Assembly: GCA_018377375.1 (NCBI GenBank)
Contig: JAGZZN010000024.1
Location: 1 to 27,144, forward strand
DNA: 27,144 nt
Reading direction: 5' to 3'
From: Streptococcus parasanguinis
GTDB lineage: Bacteria > Bacillota > Bacilli > Lactobacillales > Streptococcaceae
The translations under genes were made by a program, and so were the position numbers. Below, in pieces: positions 1-7,081 of the stretch. Below the pieces are notes generated by a model. It was not told the origin of the DNA. It worked only from the letters and a program-made list of their open reading frames with translations, and searched no databases. Numbering within the stretch: position 1 is the stretch's first letter; the number at the start of each line of letters is the position of its first letter.

Positions 1-25
1 GAATTCGATTTCGTCGTCCCACCTC

Positions 26-91
26 CGCACAGTTGAGTAGGGCTGTAAAAGCTGATGAAATCAGCGTAGTAGAGCCCACTCAACCACTGCG
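26..91. repeat. Nested inverted-repeat element (structured, repeat-like)
   Basis: Three nested pairings are visible. The outer arms are CGCA (26-29) with TGCG (88-91). The middle arms are GTTGAGTAGGGCT (32-44) with AGCCCACTCAAC (73-84), which match with one bulged A. The inner hairpin is GCTGAT (51-56) with ATCAGC (60-65) around a GAA loop. The segment has no coding potential and lies just before a terminator-like hairpin. It resembles the small structured intergenic repeats common in oral streptococci, but I see no second copy in this window, so calling it a repeat family is inference. Confidence 0.45.
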
Positions 92-119
92 TCTTGCTCT
101 ACAATCCAAAAACAATTGA

Positions 120-153
120 GAGGCTAGGACTTTTGTCCCAGCCTCCTTTTTTT
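120..153 (+). terminator. Rho-independent terminator-like hairpin upstream of ilvB
   Basis: The stem GAGGCTAGGAC (120-130) pairs with GTCCCAGCCTC (135-145) around a TTTT loop. There is one A-C mismatch, and seven T residues (147-153) follow. It probably ends the transcript entering from the left of the window and isolates the ilv promoter. A diverged relative with the same loop and right-arm core follows uppP at 11658-11688. Confidence 0.7.
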
Positions 154-204
154 CTGATAGACCTAGCATTTTTAGAAAAACTCTCATTCTTCGGATTTGG
201 ATAG

Positions 205-219
205 AAAATTCAGAAAATT
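205..219. promoter_or_regulatory. CodY-like operator 1 of the ilv promoter
   Basis: The sequence AAAATTCAGAAAATT matches the established CodY consensus AATTTTCWGAAAATT at 13 of 15 positions. It ends 12 bp before the -35 hexamer of the ilvB promoter. CodY is the GTP/branched-chain amino acid sensor of Firmicutes and ilv genes are classic targets, so repression here is a reasonable inference. Confidence 0.6.
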
Positions 220-231
220 TACTATTTTTCC

Positions 232-259
232 TTGAAATATTTTCTAAAAATGGTATGAT
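232..259 (+). promoter_or_regulatory. ilvBNC promoter
   Basis: The -35 hexamer TTGAAA (232-237) and the -10 hexamer TATGAT (254-259) are 16 bp apart. A TGG triplet (251-253) makes this an extended -10. Transcription would start near 266, leaving a leader of about 38 nt before the ilvB start. That is too short for a T-box or leader-peptide attenuator, which points to control at initiation. Confidence 0.65.
238..252. promoter_or_regulatory. CodY-like operator 2 inside the ilv promoter
   Basis: The sequence TATTTTCTAAAAATG matches the CodY consensus at 12 of 15 positions. It fills the spacer between the -35 and -10 hexamers, so bound protein would block RNA polymerase. Its start is 33 bp, about three helical turns, from the start of operator 1. 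It is a weaker match than operator 1. Confidence 0.45.
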
Positions 260-303
260 AGTAGCATGCTAATTTGATATACAAAGTACTGGAAAGGAGA
301 GAC

Positions 304-2004
304 ATGGAGAAAATTACCTTAGAAACTGCAAAAACCGGTTCAGAGCTCGTTCTTGAAACCCTGCGTGATTTGGGCATTGACACGATTTTTGGTTATCCTG
401 GTGGAGCAGTTTTGCCTTTATACGATGCCATCTATAGCTTTGAGGGTATCCAGCATATCTTGGGTCGTCATGAACAAGGATGCTTGCATGAGGCTGAAGG
501 CTACGCTAAATCAACTGGAAAGCTGGGTGTCGCAGTCGTCACTAGTGGACCGGGGGCGACCAATGCCATTACAGGGATTGCGGATGCCATGAGCGATAGT
601 GTTCCCTTACTGGTCTTCACTGGTCAAGTCAATCGTGCTGGGATCGGGAAAGACGCCTTCCAAGAAGCGGATATTGTGGGAATTACCATGCCCATTACCA
701 AGTACAACTATCAAGTACGTGAGACGGCAGATATTCCGCGAATTATCACAGAAGCTGTCCATATTGCGACGACTGGCCGCCCTGGCCCTGTGGTAATTGA
801 CCTTCCAAAGGATGTGTCTGCTTTAGAGACAGATTTTATCTATGAACCAAGTGTGAAGCTTCCAAGCTACCAGCCTACCATTGAACCTAATGAATTGCAG
901 ATCAAAAAGATTTTGAAGCAATTGAGTAAGGCTAAAAAACCAGTTCTTCTTGCTGGTGGTGGGGTGAGTTACGCTGGAGCTGCAAAAGAGTTGATTGCTC
1001 TAGCAGAGCGCTATCAGATTCCAGTAGTGACCAGTCTGTTAGGTCAAGGAACGATTGCGACCAGTCATCATCTTTTCCTAGGGATGGGAGGGATGCACGG
1101 ATCCTTCGCGGCTAATATCGCCATGACAGAGACGGATTTCATGATCAGTGTTGGTTGTCGATTTGATGACCGTTTGACAGGGAATCCAAAGACTTTCGCT
1201 AAAAATGCTAAGGTTGCCCATATCGACATTGATCCTGCAGAGATTGGTAAGATCATTGCTGTCGACATTCCTGTTGTTGGCGATGCAAAGAAAGCCTTGC
1301 AACAATTGCTAGCAGAGCCAACGGTTCATAACAACACAGAAAAATGGATCGAAAAGGTGACCCAAGATAAGAACCGGGTTCGTTCATACGACAAGAAAGA
1401 ACGGGTTGTGCAACCACAAGCTGTGATCGAACGCATCGGAGAGTTGACCAAGGGGGACGCTATTGTCGTCACAGACGTTGGACAACACCAAATGTGGGCA
1501 GCTCAATACTATCCTTACCAAAATGAGCGCCAATTGGTGACATCTGGTGGTCTAGGAACGATGGGATTCGGTGTTCCTGCAGCTATCGGAGCGAAAATTG
1601 CCAATCCAGATAAAGAAGTTGTTCTCTTTGTCGGAGATGGTGGTTTCCAAATGACCAATCAAGAATTGGCAATCTTAAATATTTATAAGGTTCCGATCAA
1701 GGTCGTTATGCTCAACAACCACTCGCTTGGAATGGTCCGTCAATGGCAAGAAGCCTTCTATGATGGTCGGACGTCAGAGTCAGTCTTTGATAGCCTTCCA
1801 GATTTCCAATTGATGGCGCAAGCTTACGGGATCAAGAATTATAAATTTGATAATCCTGATACTCTGGAGAAGGATTTAGAAGTCATCACAGAAGATGTAC
1901 CAATGTTCATCGAAGTAGACATTTCTCGGAAAGAGCATGTCTTACCGATGGTACCAGCTGGTAAGAGTAATCATGAGATGTTGGGGGTGAAGTTTAATGC
2001 GTAG
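304..2004 (+). CDS. ilvB: Acetolactate synthase, large (catalytic) subunit
   Basis: This 566-residue ThDP enzyme makes 2-acetolactate or 2-aceto-2-hydroxybutyrate, the first common step to valine, leucine and isoleucine. The N-terminal pyrimidine-binding domain carries GYPGGAV (30-36) and the catalytic Glu57 in RHEQG. A central domain follows, and the C-terminal ThDP domain has GDG followed after about 25 residues by NN. I chose ATG 304 because an AAGGAGA ribosome site sits 3 bp upstream; the TTG at 274 would add ten unconserved residues and has no ribosome site. It overlaps ilvN by 8 bp, suggesting coupled translation of the two subunits. Two CodY-like boxes cover its promoter. Family membership is clear and the length is normal. 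Confidence 0.96.
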   Translation: MEKITLETAKTGSELVLETLRDLGIDTIFGYPGGAVLPLYDAIYSFEGIQHILGRHEQGCLHEAEGYAKSTGKLGVAVVTSGPGATNAITGIADAMSDSVPLLVFTGQVNRAGIGKDAFQEADIVGITMPITKYNYQVRETADIPRIITEAVHIATTGRPGPVVIDLPKDVSALETDFIYEPSVKLPSYQPTIEPNELQIKKILKQLSKAKKPVLLAGGGVSYAGAAKELIALAERYQIPVVTSLLGQGTIATSHHLFLGMGGMHGSFAANIAMTETDFMISVGCRFDDRLTGNPKTFAKNAKVAHIDIDPAEIGKIIAVDIPVVGDAKKALQQLLAEPTVHNNTEKWIEKVTQDKNRVRSYDKKERVVQPQAVIERIGELTKGDAIVVTDVGQHQMWAAQYYPYQNERQLVTSGGLGTMGFGVPAAIGAKIANPDKEVVLFVGDGGFQMTNQELAILNIYKVPIKVVMLNNHSLGMVRQWQEAFYDGRTSESVFDSLPDFQLMAQAYGIKNYKFDNPDTLEKDLEVITEDVPMFIEVDISRKEHVLPMVPAGKSNHEMLGVKFNA

Positions 2005-2473
2005 AATGTTAACAGCCAAACTTCAAAACCGCTCAGGTGTTCTGAACCGCTTTACTGGAGTCTTGTCGAGACGTCAAGTCAATATCGAAAGTATCTCTGT
2101 TGGCGCAACTGAAAACCCTAATGTATCGCGGATTACCATTATCATTGATGTTGCTTCGCATGATGAAGTAGAGCAAATCATCAAACAGCTCAACCGCCAG
2201 ATTGATGTGATTCGCATTCGTGATATCACAGATAAACCACACTTGGAGCGCGAAGTGATTCTGGTGAAAGTTTCTGCACCTGCTGAGAAGCGGGCGGAAA
2301 TCTTGGCCATTATTCAACCTTTCCGTGCGACTGTGGTCGATGTAGCTCCAAGCTCTATCACCGTTCAAATGACGGGAAATGCAGAAAAGAGCGAAGCCCT
2401 CATTCGTGTTATTCGACCGTATGGGATTAAAAACATCGCCCGCACCGGTGCAACCGGATTTACTCGAGATTAA
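1997..2473 (+). CDS. ilvN: Acetolactate synthase, small (regulatory) subunit
   Basis: This 158-residue protein activates IlvB and confers valine feedback inhibition. An ACT domain fills about residues 3-75, beginning MRRMLTAKLQNRSGVLNRF, with the GVLNRF turn and NIESISV strand typical of IlvH/IlvN. The C-terminal half (about 84-158) matches the small-subunit C-terminal domain and ends near GIKNIARTGATGF. Its start lies inside the last codons of ilvB (8-bp overlap). Between it and ilvC are 68 bp with a small GCCTT/AAGGC hairpin (2499-2511) that lacks a T-tract, so read-through into ilvC is expected. Confidence 0.95.
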   Translation: MRRMLTAKLQNRSGVLNRFTGVLSRRQVNIESISVGATENPNVSRITIIIDVASHDEVEQIIKQLNRQIDVIRIRDITDKPHLEREVILVKVSAPAEKRAEILAIIQPFRATVVDVAPSSITVQMTGNAEKSEALIRVIRPYGIKNIARTGATGFTRD

Positions 2474-2541
2474 TTCTCACCTTAACATTGTTAACCCCGC
2501 CTTAAAAAGGCAAATAATAAAATAGAAAAGAGATTTTACTT

Positions 2542-3564
2542 ATGGCAGTTCAAATGGAATACGAAAAAGACGTTAAAGTACCAGCACTTGATGGTAAAAA
2601 AATCGCCGTAATCGGTTATGGTTCACAAGGTCATGCACACGCACAAAACTTGCGTGATTCAGGTCATGATGTCATCATCGGTGTGCGTCCTGGTAAATCA
2701 TTCGATAAAGCAAAAGAAGATGGATTTGAAGCTTACCCAGTTGCAGAAGCAACTAAATTGGCTGATATCATCATGATCTTAGCACCAGACGAAATCCAAA
2801 AAGATATCTACAAAGATGAAATCGCTCCAAACTTGAGCGCTGGTAAAGCTCTTGGTTTTGCCCATGGTTTCAATATCCACTTTGGTTACATCAAAGCTCC
2901 TGAAGACGTAGATGTCTTCATGGTTGCACCAAAAGGACCAGGTCACTTGGTACGTCGTACTTACACTGAAGGATTTGGTGTACCAGCACTTTACGCTGTC
3001 TACCAAGATGCTACTGGTAACGCGAAAGACATCGCAATGGACTGGGCAAAAGGTGTTGGTTCAGCACGTGTTGGTCTTCTTTCAACAACCTTCAAAGAAG
3101 AAACAGAAGAAGATTTGTTTGGTGAACAAGCTGTTCTTATGGGTGGTTTGACAAGCTTGATCGAAGCTGGATTTGAAGTTTTGACAGAAGCTGGTTATGC
3201 CCCTGAATTGGCTTACTTCGAAGTCCTTCATGAAATGAAATTGATCGTTGACTTGATCTACGAAGGTGGCTTCAAGAAAATGCGTCAATCATGTTCAAAT
3301 ACTGCAGAATTTGGTGATTTTGTAACTGGTCCACGTGTTATCGGTCCAGAAGTAAAAGAAAACATGAAAGCTGCCCTTGCTGATATCCAATCAGGTAAAT
3401 TTGCACGTGAATTCGTTGAAGACCACGATGCTGGTTTCCCACGTTTGAAAGCCTTCCGCAAACAAGCTGAAGAACTTGAAATTGAAAAAGTTGGTGCTGA
3501 ATTGCGTAAAGCAATGCCATTCGTTGGTCAAAACGACGATGACGCCTTCAAAATCTACAACTAA
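2542..3564 (+). CDS. ilvC: Ketol-acid reductoisomerase (NADP+), class I
   Basis: This 340-residue enzyme isomerises and reduces acetolactate or acetohydroxybutyrate to the dihydroxy acid, using Mg2+ and NADPH. The Rossmann motif GYGSQGHAHA spans residues 25-34. The loop VRPGKSF (48-54) supplies Arg49, Lys52 and Ser53, the usual binders of the NADPH 2'-phosphate. Metal ligands of the knotted C-terminal domain are Asp191 and Glu195 (DLFGE) with Glu227 and Glu231 (FEVLHE). The length is that of short class I enzymes. Codon use is strongly biased to GGT, GAA, AAA and CGT, as expected for high expression. An AAAGAGAT ribosome site lies upstream, and a terminator follows 16 bp after the stop codon. 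Confidence 0.97.
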   Translation: MAVQMEYEKDVKVPALDGKKIAVIGYGSQGHAHAQNLRDSGHDVIIGVRPGKSFDKAKEDGFEAYPVAEATKLADIIMILAPDEIQKDIYKDEIAPNLSAGKALGFAHGFNIHFGYIKAPEDVDVFMVAPKGPGHLVRRTYTEGFGVPALYAVYQDATGNAKDIAMDWAKGVGSARVGLLSTTFKEETEEDLFGEQAVLMGGLTSLIEAGFEVLTEAGYAPELAYFEVLHEMKLIVDLIYEGGFKKMRQSCSNTAEFGDFVTGPRVIGPEVKENMKAALADIQSGKFAREFVEDHDAGFPRLKAFRKQAEELEIEKVGAELRKAMPFVGQNDDDAFKIYN

Positions 3565-3580
3565 TTGTCTGTAGAAGACT

Positions 3581-3612
3581 AAGCAAGTTGGGACACCCTA
3601 GCTTGCTTTTTT
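3581..3612 (+). terminator. Terminator after ilvC
   Basis: AAGCAAGTTGGG pairs with CCTAGCTTGCTT around an ACAC loop, with two G-T wobbles, and the right arm runs into six T residues (3607-3612). It sits between ilvC and ilvA, so it should end or thin ilvBNC transcripts before ilvA. I see no convincing separate ilvA promoter in the 29 bp that remain. Confidence 0.75.
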
Positions 3613-3640
3613 GATCAATACACAGCAACAGAGGTATGAA

Positions 3641-4891
3641 ATGATAACAGCAAAAGATGTGGCCAAGGCCCATAAAATATTAAGTGGAGTCGTTGTCAAT
3701 ACGCCCCTTGAATACGACCACTATTTATCTGAAAAATATGGGGCAAAGATTTATTTGAAAAAAGAAAACGCCCAACGTGTTCGTTCGTTCAAGATTCGTG
3801 GAGCGTATTTTGCAATTTCTCAACTCTCAAAAGAAGAGCGTGAGCGTGGGGTAGTGTGTGCATCTGCGGGAAACCACGCGCAAGGGGTTGCTTATACTTG
3901 TAATGAAATGAAGATTCCAGCGACTATCTTCATGCCGATTACAACACCTCAACAAAAGATCGGCCAAGTCCGATTCTTTGGTGGGGACTATGTAACGATT
4001 AAGTTGGTCGGGGATACCTTTGATGCATCAGCGAAGGCGGCTCAAGAATTTACTCTTGCAGAAAAACGGACCTTTATTGACCCGTTTGATGATCCACACG
4101 TACAGGCTGGCCAAGGAACAGTGGCCTATGAAATTCTTGAGGAAGCTCGAAAAGAATCGATTTCTTTTGATGCTGTCCTTGTCCCTGTCGGTGGAGGAGG
4201 CCTCATTTCAGGTGTTTCTACCTATATCAAAGAAACAGATCCTCGGATTGAAGTCATCGGGGTAGAGGCTGAAGGAGCGCGCTCCATGAAGGCTGCTTTT
4301 GAAGCAGGTGGTCCCGTCAAATTACCAGAAATCGATAAGTTTGCAGACGGGATTGCTGTGCAAAAAGTGGGACAATTGACTTATGAAGTGACTCGTCAAC
4401 ATGTGGAAACTTTGGTTGGGGTCGATGAAGGCTTGATTTCAGAGACTTTGATTGATCTTTATTCCAAACAAGGGATCGTAGCTGAACCAGCAGGAGCGGC
4501 CAGTGTGGCATCCCTTGAAATCTTGCGCGAATACATCAAGGGGAAAACCATTTGTTGTATTATCTCAGGTGGGAACAATGACATCAACCGTATGCCTGAA
4601 ATGGAAGAACGGGCTTTGATCTACGATGGGGTCAAACACTACTTTATCGTCAACTTCCCACAACGTCCGGGAGCGCTTCGCGAATTTGTAAATGATATCC
4701 TAGGACCAAATGATGATATCACACGTTTTGAATACATCAAGCGTGCTAGCAAGGGAACTGGTCCTGTTTTGATTGGGGTTACTTTGGCTAATAAACATGA
4801 CTATGCAGGCTTGGTCAACCGTATCGAGCGTTTTGATCCGTCTTTCATTAATTTGAATGGTAATGAAACTCTCTATAATATGCTCGTCTGA
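3641..4891 (+). CDS. ilvA: Threonine dehydratase (threonine ammonia-lyase)
   Basis: This PLP enzyme converts threonine to 2-oxobutyrate, the entry step to isoleucine. The protein has 416 residues from ATG 3641, preceded by AGAGG at 3630-3634. A TTG start at 3611 would lie in the T-tract of the ilvC terminator and add ten residues, so it is rejected. Lys51 in SFKIRGAY is the PLP lysine, SAGNHAQG (75-82) grips the substrate, and a GGGG loop near residue 184 binds the cofactor phosphate. One ACT-like regulatory domain follows after about residue 330 (HYFIVNFPQRPGALREF), as in the shorter B. subtilis-type enzymes; E. coli IlvA has two. Isoleucine feedback is expected. The biosynthetic context excludes a catabolic TdcB role. 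Confidence 0.94.
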   Translation: MITAKDVAKAHKILSGVVVNTPLEYDHYLSEKYGAKIYLKKENAQRVRSFKIRGAYFAISQLSKEERERGVVCASAGNHAQGVAYTCNEMKIPATIFMPITTPQQKIGQVRFFGGDYVTIKLVGDTFDASAKAAQEFTLAEKRTFIDPFDDPHVQAGQGTVAYEILEEARKESISFDAVLVPVGGGGLISGVSTYIKETDPRIEVIGVEAEGARSMKAAFEAGGPVKLPEIDKFADGIAVQKVGQLTYEVTRQHVETLVGVDEGLISETLIDLYSKQGIVAEPAGAASVASLEILREYIKGKTICCIISGGNNDINRMPEMEERALIYDGVKHYFIVNFPQRPGALREFVNDILGPNDDITRFEYIKRASKGTGPVLIGVTLANKHDYAGLVNRIERFDPSFINLNGNETLYNMLV

Positions 4892-4917
4892 GTATCATAC
4901 AGAAATAATCGACTATT

Positions 4918-4953
4918 TAAGCAATATATTTTTATGGAATATATTGCTTTTTT
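4918..4953 (+). terminator. Terminator after ilvA
   Basis: A perfect 11-bp stem, AGCAATATATT (4920-4930) with AATATATTGCT (4938-4948), has a 7-nt loop and runs into six T residues. Two further A-T pairs can extend the base. It closes the ilv region. Confidence 0.88.
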
Positions 4954-4964
4954 ATGAAGACTTG

Positions 4965-4973
4965 TGATATGAT
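4965..4973 (+). promoter_or_regulatory. Extended -10 promoter of the SPFH gene
   Basis: TGA-TATGAT (4965-4973) is an extended -10 element. The best -35, TTGCTT (4944-4949), is weak, lies 18 bp away and is inside the preceding terminator. Transcription would begin near 4980, giving a very short leader with a strong AAGGAGGA ribosome site. Confidence 0.5.
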
Positions 4974-5001
4974 ATGCGTAAATTAAAAGGAGGAACTTTT
5001 T

Positions 5002-5895
5002 ATGCCTGGATTTTTTATCTTTATTTTATTCTTGCTAATGGTTGCAGGATTCATTGTGATTAGCTCACTATATGTGGTCAAGCAACAATCTGTTGCCATC
5101 ATCGAGCGTTTCGGACGTTATCAAAAAATTAGCGATAGTGGCATTCATATGCGAGCGCCTTTTGGCATCGATAAAATTGCCGCACGAGTTCAATTGCGCG
5201 TCTTGCAGAGTGAGATCGTGGTTGAAACAAAAACTCAGGATAACGTGTTCGTTACCATGAATGTGGCGACGCAATACCGAGTGAACGAAAGCAACGTAAA
5301 GGATGCCTACTACAAACTTATGCGTCCAGAATCACAGATTAAATCGTATATTGAAGATGCTCTTCGTTCTTCTGTGCCTAAGTTGACCTTGGATGAATTA
5401 TTTGAGAAAAAAGATGAAATCGCCCTTGAAGTTCAAAAACAAGTGGCAGAAGAAATGTCAACTTATGGATATATTATTGTTAAAACCTTGATCACCAAAG
5501 TTGAGCCAGATGCCGAAGTGAAACAATCCATGAACGAGATCAATGCGGCGCAAAGAAAACGCGTGGCGGCTCAGGAATTGGCAGAAGCAGACAAGATCAA
5601 GATCGTGACTGCTGCCGAAGCTGAGGCGGAAAAAGACCGTTTGCACGGGGTTGGTATTGCCGAGCAACGGAAGGCCATTGTCGATGGATTGGCAGACTCT
5701 ATTAAAGAGTTAAAAGGAGCCAATGTAGACTTGACCGAAGAGCAAATCATGTCTATTCTGTTAACCAATCAGTACTTAGATACCTTAAATAATTTTGCAG
5801 ATAAGGAAGGGAATAATACGATTTTCCTACCAGCTAACCCAGATGGCGTTGAAAACATTCGTACACAAATATTATCAGCCCTGAAAGCAAAGTAA
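5002..5895 (+). CDS. SPFH/band-7 (stomatin-like) membrane protein
   Basis: This 297-residue protein has one N-terminal transmembrane segment (about 3-26). A band-7/SPFH domain follows (about 27-190), opening with VVKQQSVAIIERFGRYQKI and containing the family-typical ALRSSVPKLTLDELFEKKDEI. A charged Ala/Glu/Lys-rich coiled coil (about 185-235) and a short C-terminal domain complete it. SPFH proteins form membrane-bound oligomeric rings and are linked to membrane microdomains and protease control. No catalytic residue is expected, and the specific role here is unknown. It appears to be monocistronic, with a terminator before it and a new promoter after it. It could be called QmcA-like, but I do not assign a gene name. 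Confidence 0.85.
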   Translation: MPGFFIFILFLLMVAGFIVISSLYVVKQQSVAIIERFGRYQKISDSGIHMRAPFGIDKIAARVQLRVLQSEIVVETKTQDNVFVTMNVATQYRVNESNVKDAYYKLMRPESQIKSYIEDALRSSVPKLTLDELFEKKDEIALEVQKQVAEEMSTYGYIIVKTLITKVEPDAEVKQSMNEINAAQRKRVAAQELAEADKIKIVTAAEAEAEKDRLHGVGIAEQRKAIVDGLADSIKELKGANVDLTEEQIMSILLTNQYLDTLNNFADKEGNNTIFLPANPDGVENIRTQILSALKAK

Positions 5896-5942
5896 ATTTT
5901 TTCTCATTTTTTAAAAAAGGTTCGTATTTTCAGCGATTTTAG

Positions 5943-5971
5943 TTGACAAAATGTGCAAAACAATTTATATT
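5943..5971 (+). promoter_or_regulatory. Near-consensus promoter of the 71-residue HTH gene
   Basis: A perfect -35 TTGACA (5943-5948) and a -10 TATATT (5966-5971) are separated by the ideal 17 bp. This is among the strongest sigma-A-type promoters in the window. An AGGAG ribosome site follows at 5993-5997, seven bases before the ATG. Confidence 0.75.
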
Positions 5972-6003
5972 AGTATTGGAAATAATAATATAGGAGAAAG
6001 ATA

Positions 6004-6219
6004 ATGGCTAAATCGAACTTTGAAAAAGTAGAATCAGTTGTTGGATGGGTACGTGATAAGAAAATTACTGGGTATCGTATCAGTAAAGAAACAAATGCCC
6101 GTGAAATGTCTATCATTGCCTTGGCTCAAGGACGTGCAAAAGTAAAGAACATCTCGTTTGAAACTGCACTTGGATTGATTGATTTTTATGACAAAAATCA
6201 TCAAAAATTCGAAAATTAA
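6004..6219 (+). CDS. Small conserved hypothetical protein, putative XRE-like helix-turn-helix
   Basis: The protein has 71 residues. After about 17 residues comes a stretch that looks like a Cro/C1-type helix-turn-helix: GYRISKETNARE could be helix 2 and the turn, MSIIALAQGRAKV the recognition helix and loop, and ISFETALGLIDFYDK the following helix. The order fits short XRE domains, but the match is by eye and the canonical Gly/Ser pattern is incomplete. Nothing else is recognisable: no signal peptide, membrane segment or metal site. It stands alone between its own near-consensus promoter and a strong terminator. A small DNA-binding regulator is the likeliest role, and an orphan antitoxin is possible because no toxin gene is adjacent. 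Confidence 0.75.
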   Translation: MAKSNFEKVESVVGWVRDKKITGYRISKETNAREMSIIALAQGRAKVKNISFETALGLIDFYDKNHQKFEN

Positions 6220-6235
6220 TTTGTTGTTCCAATTG

Positions 6236-6266
6236 AAAACCAGAGAGTTTGCTCTCTGGTTTTTTT
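6236..6266 (+). terminator. Terminator after the small HTH gene
   Basis: AAAACCAGAGAG (6236-6247) pairs perfectly with CTCTCTGGTTTT (6252-6263) around a TTTG loop, and the T-run continues to 6266. The A-rich left arm could also let it act for minus-strand transcripts, but a separate minus-strand terminator exists at 6293-6332. Confidence 0.9.
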
Positions 6267-6292
6267 CGATGCCTCAAAAGCAGAAGCGGTAC

Positions 6293-6332
6293 AAAAAAAA
6301 CAGCTTGCGTCCATACTGGTAAGCAAACTGTT
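6293..6332 (-). terminator. Terminator of the amino-acid ABC transporter operon (minus strand)
   Basis: Read on the minus strand, AACAGTTTGC pairs with GCAAGCTGTT (one G-T wobble) around a 14-nt loop. Eight T residues follow (the A-run at 6293-6300 on the plus strand). It lies just after the ATPase gene stop codon. Confidence 0.82.
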
Positions 6333-6340
6333 TCAAGAAA

Positions 6341-7081
6341 TTAATGTAAGAAGCGTTGAAGGAATTCCTTGGTCCGTTCTTCTTTTGGATTGCTAAAGAT
6401 TTCTTTTGGATCTCCTTGCTCAGCGATGACACCCTTGTCCATGAAGATGACCCGGCTAGAAACATCGCGGGCAAATTCCATTTCGTGGGTGACGACAATC
6501 ATGGTGAGTCCTTCTTTTGCCAGGTCCTGCATGATTTTCAAGACTTCCCCAACCATTTCTGGGTCTAGGGCAGAAGTTGGTTCATCGAAGAGAATGGCAT
6601 CAGGATCCATAGAGAGGGCGCGTGCGATGGCGACCCGTTGCTTTTGACCACCTGAAAGTTGTTTCGGACGGGCAGCCCAATATTGAGATCCCATACCGAC
6701 TTTTTCAAGGTTTTCTTTGGCAACTTTCTCTGCAGTCTCACGATCACGCTTGAGGACGGTCGTTTGTGCAACGATCGTATTTTCTAAGACGTTTAAATTT
6801 TCGAAGAGATTAAAGCTTTGGAAAACCATCCCCAATTTCTCGCGGTAGTGGGTAAGATCATACTCAGGATCAAGAACATTTTGCCCACGATAGAGAATCT
6901 CTCCATCAGTAGGAGTCTCTAGAAGATTGATGGAACGAAGAAAGGTTGATTTTCCGCTACCTGAGCTCCCGATGATGGAGATCACCTCTCCTTTTTCAAC
7001 CGTGAGCGAAATATCTTTCAAAACCTCATTTTGACCATAAGATTTTTTTAAATGTTGAATTTCAAGAATTTTTTCTGACAT
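6341..7081 (-). CDS. Polar amino-acid ABC transporter, ATP-binding protein
   Basis: This 246-residue cytoplasmic ATPase belongs to the GlnQ/HisP family. Walker A is GSSGSGKS (38-45), the Q-loop is in MVFQSFNLF, the signature LSGGQKQR begins near residue 141, and Walker B is ILFDEP followed by the D-loop SALDPEM. The switch histidine is in VVTHEM. The start codon shares one base with the stop codon of the upstream permease gene (TAATG on the minus strand), so the two are translationally coupled. Together they make a complete importer. The family favours glutamine, glutamate, arginine or cystine; the sequence does not let me choose, so no gene name is given. Confidence 0.93.
   Translation of the reverse strand: MSEKILEIQHLKKSYGQNEVLKDISLTVEKGEVISIIGSSGSGKSTFLRSINLLETPTDGEILYRGQNVLDPEYDLTHYREKLGMVFQSFNLFENLNVLENTIVAQTTVLKRDRETAEKVAKENLEKVGMGSQYWAARPKQLSGGQKQRVAIARALSMDPDAILFDEPTSALDPEMVGEVLKIMQDLAKEGLTMIVVTHEMEFARDVSSRVIFMDKGVIAEQGDPKEIFSNPKEERTKEFLQRFLH

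Noticed and set aside
274..303. TTG start ten codons upstream for ilvB.
   Set aside because: No ribosome site precedes it, whereas AAGGAGA sits just before ATG 304, and the family N-terminus begins there.
2033..2368. Antisense open frame of 111 codons opposite ilvN.
   Set aside because: It is a shadow of a conserved gene and has no start signals.
3611..3640. TTG start ten codons upstream for ilvA.
   Set aside because: It begins at the end of the ilvC terminator T-tract. ATG 3641 has AGAGG at a good distance.
5921..5930. Possible competence (ComX) box on the minus strand.
   Set aside because: TACGAACC matches the TACGAATA core at only 6 of 8 positions and no gene starts in the right place for it.
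5925..5939. Possible CodY box upstream of the small HTH gene.
   Set aside because: TATTTTCAGCGATTT matches only 11 of 15 positions, and such matches are common by chance in A+T-rich spacers.
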